Shown: positions 62,235 to 64,000 of the stretch, in pieces | Layout of the letters: the number at the start of each line of letters is the position of its first letter | How positions within the stretch are numbered: position 1 is the stretch's first letter | Assembly (NCBI RefSeq): GCF_030167925.1 | Contig: NZ_JASKUT010000001.1 | Location: forward strand, 1,178,001 to 1,242,000 | Direction: 5' to 3' | From: Paenibacillus silviterrae | GTDB taxonomy: Bacteria > Bacillota > Bacilli > Paenibacillales > NBRC-103111 | DNA length: 64,000 nt | Program-made: the position numbers and the translations under genes | Notes under the pieces: model-generated | Told to the model about the DNA's origin: nothing | Seen by the model: only the letters and a program-made list of their open reading frames with translations | The model's database searches: none

Positions 62235-63914
62235 TTGTCAAAGAAGAATATAGATAAAGTTACGATTTTTGCCCTGGGCGGCGTGGGTGAAATCGGTAAG
62301 AATATGTATGTAGTTCAATATGCAAACGACATCGTAGTCATTGACTGCGGTTTAAAATTTCCGGAAGAGGACATGCTGGGGATCGATATTGTGATTCCGG
62401 ACATCTCCTACTTGACGGAGAATCGCGATAAAGTAAGAGGTATTGTCATCACTCATGGACACGAGGACCATATCGGCGGACTTCCTTATGTGCTCAAGCA
62501 CTTGAATGTTCCGGTTTATGCCACGCGTTTGACGATGGGTCTTATTGAAACGAAGCTGAAGGAAGCGAACCTGCTTGGTGATACGAAGCGGATTGTCATT
62601 ACAGCCGACAGTGAGCTGAAGCTGGGCAATACCCTGACGGCGACCTTCTTCAAGACGAACCACAGTATTCCGGATTCGGTCGGAGTTTGTGTGGAGACAC
62701 CAGAAGGCAATGTAGTTCATACAGGAGACTTTAAGTTCGATCAGACTCCCGTAAACGAACAATATGCCGATCTGCATAAGATGGCGGAGATCGGTCGCAA
62801 GGGTGTACTGGCCCTTCTCTCGGATAGTACGAACTCGGAGCGTCCAGGCTATACAGGATCAGAGAAAAGCGTAGGCGTTGAGATCGAGGAAGTATTCCGT
62901 AAGGCGAAGCAGCGCGTCATTATCGCTACGTTTGCTTCGAACATTCACCGGATTCAACAGGTTATTGACGCGGCCGAAGCTACCAGACGGAAGCTTACGG
63001 TTATTGGGCGCAGCATGGTGAATGTCGTAAGCATCGCGCATGAACTGGGCTACTTGCGGATACCGGACGGGATGCTGATCGAACCGGAAGAAATCAACAA
63101 AATGGCAGCCGATCGCGTGGTCATTTTGTCGACAGGCAGCCAAGGCGAGCCGATGTCGGCCTTGACGAGGATGGCGCGGTCCACTCATCGTAAAGTGGAT
63201 ATATTGCCGGGGGATACCGTTATCATCGCGGCTACACCGATTCCAGGTAACGAGCGTTATGTAGGCAGAACAGTGGATGAACTCATGCGGATTGGCGCAC
63301 ACGTCATCTACGGCCCTGGCTCCATTACAGGAGTACACGTTTCGGGACACGGAAGCCAGGAAGAGCTTAAGCTGATGTTGAATCTGATGCGTCCTCGTTA
63401 CTTTATTCCGATTCACGGTGAATACCGGATGCTTCGACAGCATGGATTGCTTGCGGAATCTGTCGGCATTCCGAAGGAAGACATCTTTATCGTCGATAAC
63501 GGCGAAACCGTGGAGATTCAAGACGGCGTAGCGCGCAAGGGCTCCAAGGTAACGGCAGGCAACATTCTCATTGACGGACTGGGCGTGGGGGACGTTGGCA
63601 ACATCGTGCTTCGTGACCGCAAACTATTGTCGCAGGACGGCATCCTGGTAGTCGTTGTGACACTTAGTAAGCAGGACGGAACGATTTTGTCCGGACCGGA
63701 CATTATCTCCCGAGGCTTCGTTTATGTACGGGAATCCGAGGGATTGCTGGATGAAGCGAACCGGATTGTAACGAATACGTTGCACCGATTAATGAATGAG
63801 AACGTGAACGAGTGGGCATCTCTCAAAACACATGTGAAGGATGCACTGGGACGATTCCTCTATGAACAAACCAGAAGAAGACCGATGATTCTACCGATCA
63901 TCATGGAAGTCTAA
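62235..63914 (+). CDS. rnjB: Ribonuclease J
   Basis: RNase J is a metallo-beta-lactamase/beta-CASP ribonuclease with 5'-3' exo and endo activity in mRNA decay. The 559-residue protein has the metal motif H74-G-H76-E-D78-H79, then HTGDFKFDQTPV, the beta-CASP region (SDSTNSERPGYTGSE; FASNIHRIQ) and the HGEYRML motif near 396. It ends RRRPMILPIIMEV. By place after dapA it corresponds to B. subtilis rnjB (ymfA), but the active-site motifs look fully intact, as in RNase J1, so the symbol is positional. The start is TTG at 62235 after GAGGAGGT. Confidence 0.93.
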   Translation: MSKKNIDKVTIFALGGVGEIGKNMYVVQYANDIVVIDCGLKFPEEDMLGIDIVIPDISYLTENRDKVRGIVITHGHEDHIGGLPYVLKHLNVPVYATRLTMGLIETKLKEANLLGDTKRIVITADSELKLGNTLTATFFKTNHSIPDSVGVCVETPEGNVVHTGDFKFDQTPVNEQYADLHKMAEIGRKGVLALLSDSTNSERPGYTGSEKSVGVEIEEVFRKAKQRVIIATFASNIHRIQQVIDAAEATRRKLTVIGRSMVNVVSIAHELGYLRIPDGMLIEPEEINKMAADRVVILSTGSQGEPMSALTRMARSTHRKVDILPGDTVIIAATPIPGNERYVGRTVDELMRIGAHVIYGPGSITGVHVSGHGSQEELKLMLNLMRPRYFIPIHGEYRMLRQHGLLAESVGIPKEDIFIVDNGETVEIQDGVARKGSKVTAGNILIDGLGVGDVGNIVLRDRKLLSQDGILVVVVTLSKQDGTILSGPDIISRGFVYVRESEGLLDEANRIVTNTLHRLMNENVNEWASLKTHVKDALGRFLYEQTRRRPMILPIIMEV

Positions 63915-63963
63915 TATCTCGCATTAGTCACTTAACCCATTAGCAAATAAAAACGAAAATTCA

Positions 63964-64000
63964 AGCTTCCTGCAGCCTGAGAAGGCACACGCAGGAAGCT
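63964..64000 (+). terminator. Terminator stem at the window edge
   Basis: AGCTTCCTGC (63964-63973) / GCAGGAAGCT (63991-64000) is a perfect ten-pair inverted repeat. The window ends at the right arm, so a T-run cannot be checked. Confidence 0.65.

Overview
The window is a contiguous, co-directional stretch (every supported gene is on the + strand) of a low-to-mid GC, endospore-forming, flagellated Firmicute. Gene order follows Bacillus subtilis from fliF to rnjB. Several differences point to a Paenibacillus-like member of the Paenibacillaceae: a DUF342/FapA gene and small proteins behind sigD, a short EF-Ts, a 482-residue archaeal/eukaryote-type ProRS, dut beside mlpA, and nrnA between rbfA and truB. 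Genus is an inference from synteny and protein character; no search was run.

Region 1 (1-29.4 kb) is the fla/che operon: basal body, motor and export genes (fliF partial, fliG, fliH, fliI, fliJ, ylxF-like, fliK, flgD, a TIGR02530-like gene, flgE/flgG-type hook gene, flbD/swrD, fliL, fliM, fliY), then cheY, the export gate (fliO/Z, fliP, fliQ, fliR, flhB, flhA), flhF/flhG, chemotaxis (cheB, cheA, cheW, cheC, cheD), a small membrane protein, sigD, a FapA-domain gene, a 108-residue unknown, a SwrB-like gene and an MltG-like anchored protein, closed by a terminator near 29.4 kb.

Region 2 (29.4-42.7 kb) holds translation, lipid and envelope genes: rpsB (good sigma-A promoter and structured leader), tsf, pyrH, frr, uppS, cdsA, dxr, rseP/rasP, proS and polC. 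A large nested inverted repeat lies between proS and polC.

Region 3 (42.7-54.2 kb) is the nusA-infB operon and followers: rimP, nusA, rnpM/ylxR, ylxQ, infB (with ten GGYQGNR-type repeats), rbfA, nrnA, truB, ribF, rpsO, pnp.

Region 4 (54.2-64 kb) holds a YlxY-like deacetylase with a degenerate first motif, mlpA, dut, dpaA-dpaB (dipicolinate synthase, with a sigma-K-like promoter), asd, dapG, dapA (aspartate to dihydrodipicolinate, the precursor of lysine, peptidoglycan DAP and spore dipicolinate) and an RNase J gene.

I found no mobile element, tRNA, rRNA, CRISPR array, prophage or defence island. I do not see a convincing wholly new system. The best leads are the nested inverted repeat before polC, the poorly characterised proteins around sigD and swrB, and the leaders of pnp and rpsO. 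Many genes use TTG or GTG starts, and starts were chosen from Shine-Dalgarno spacing.
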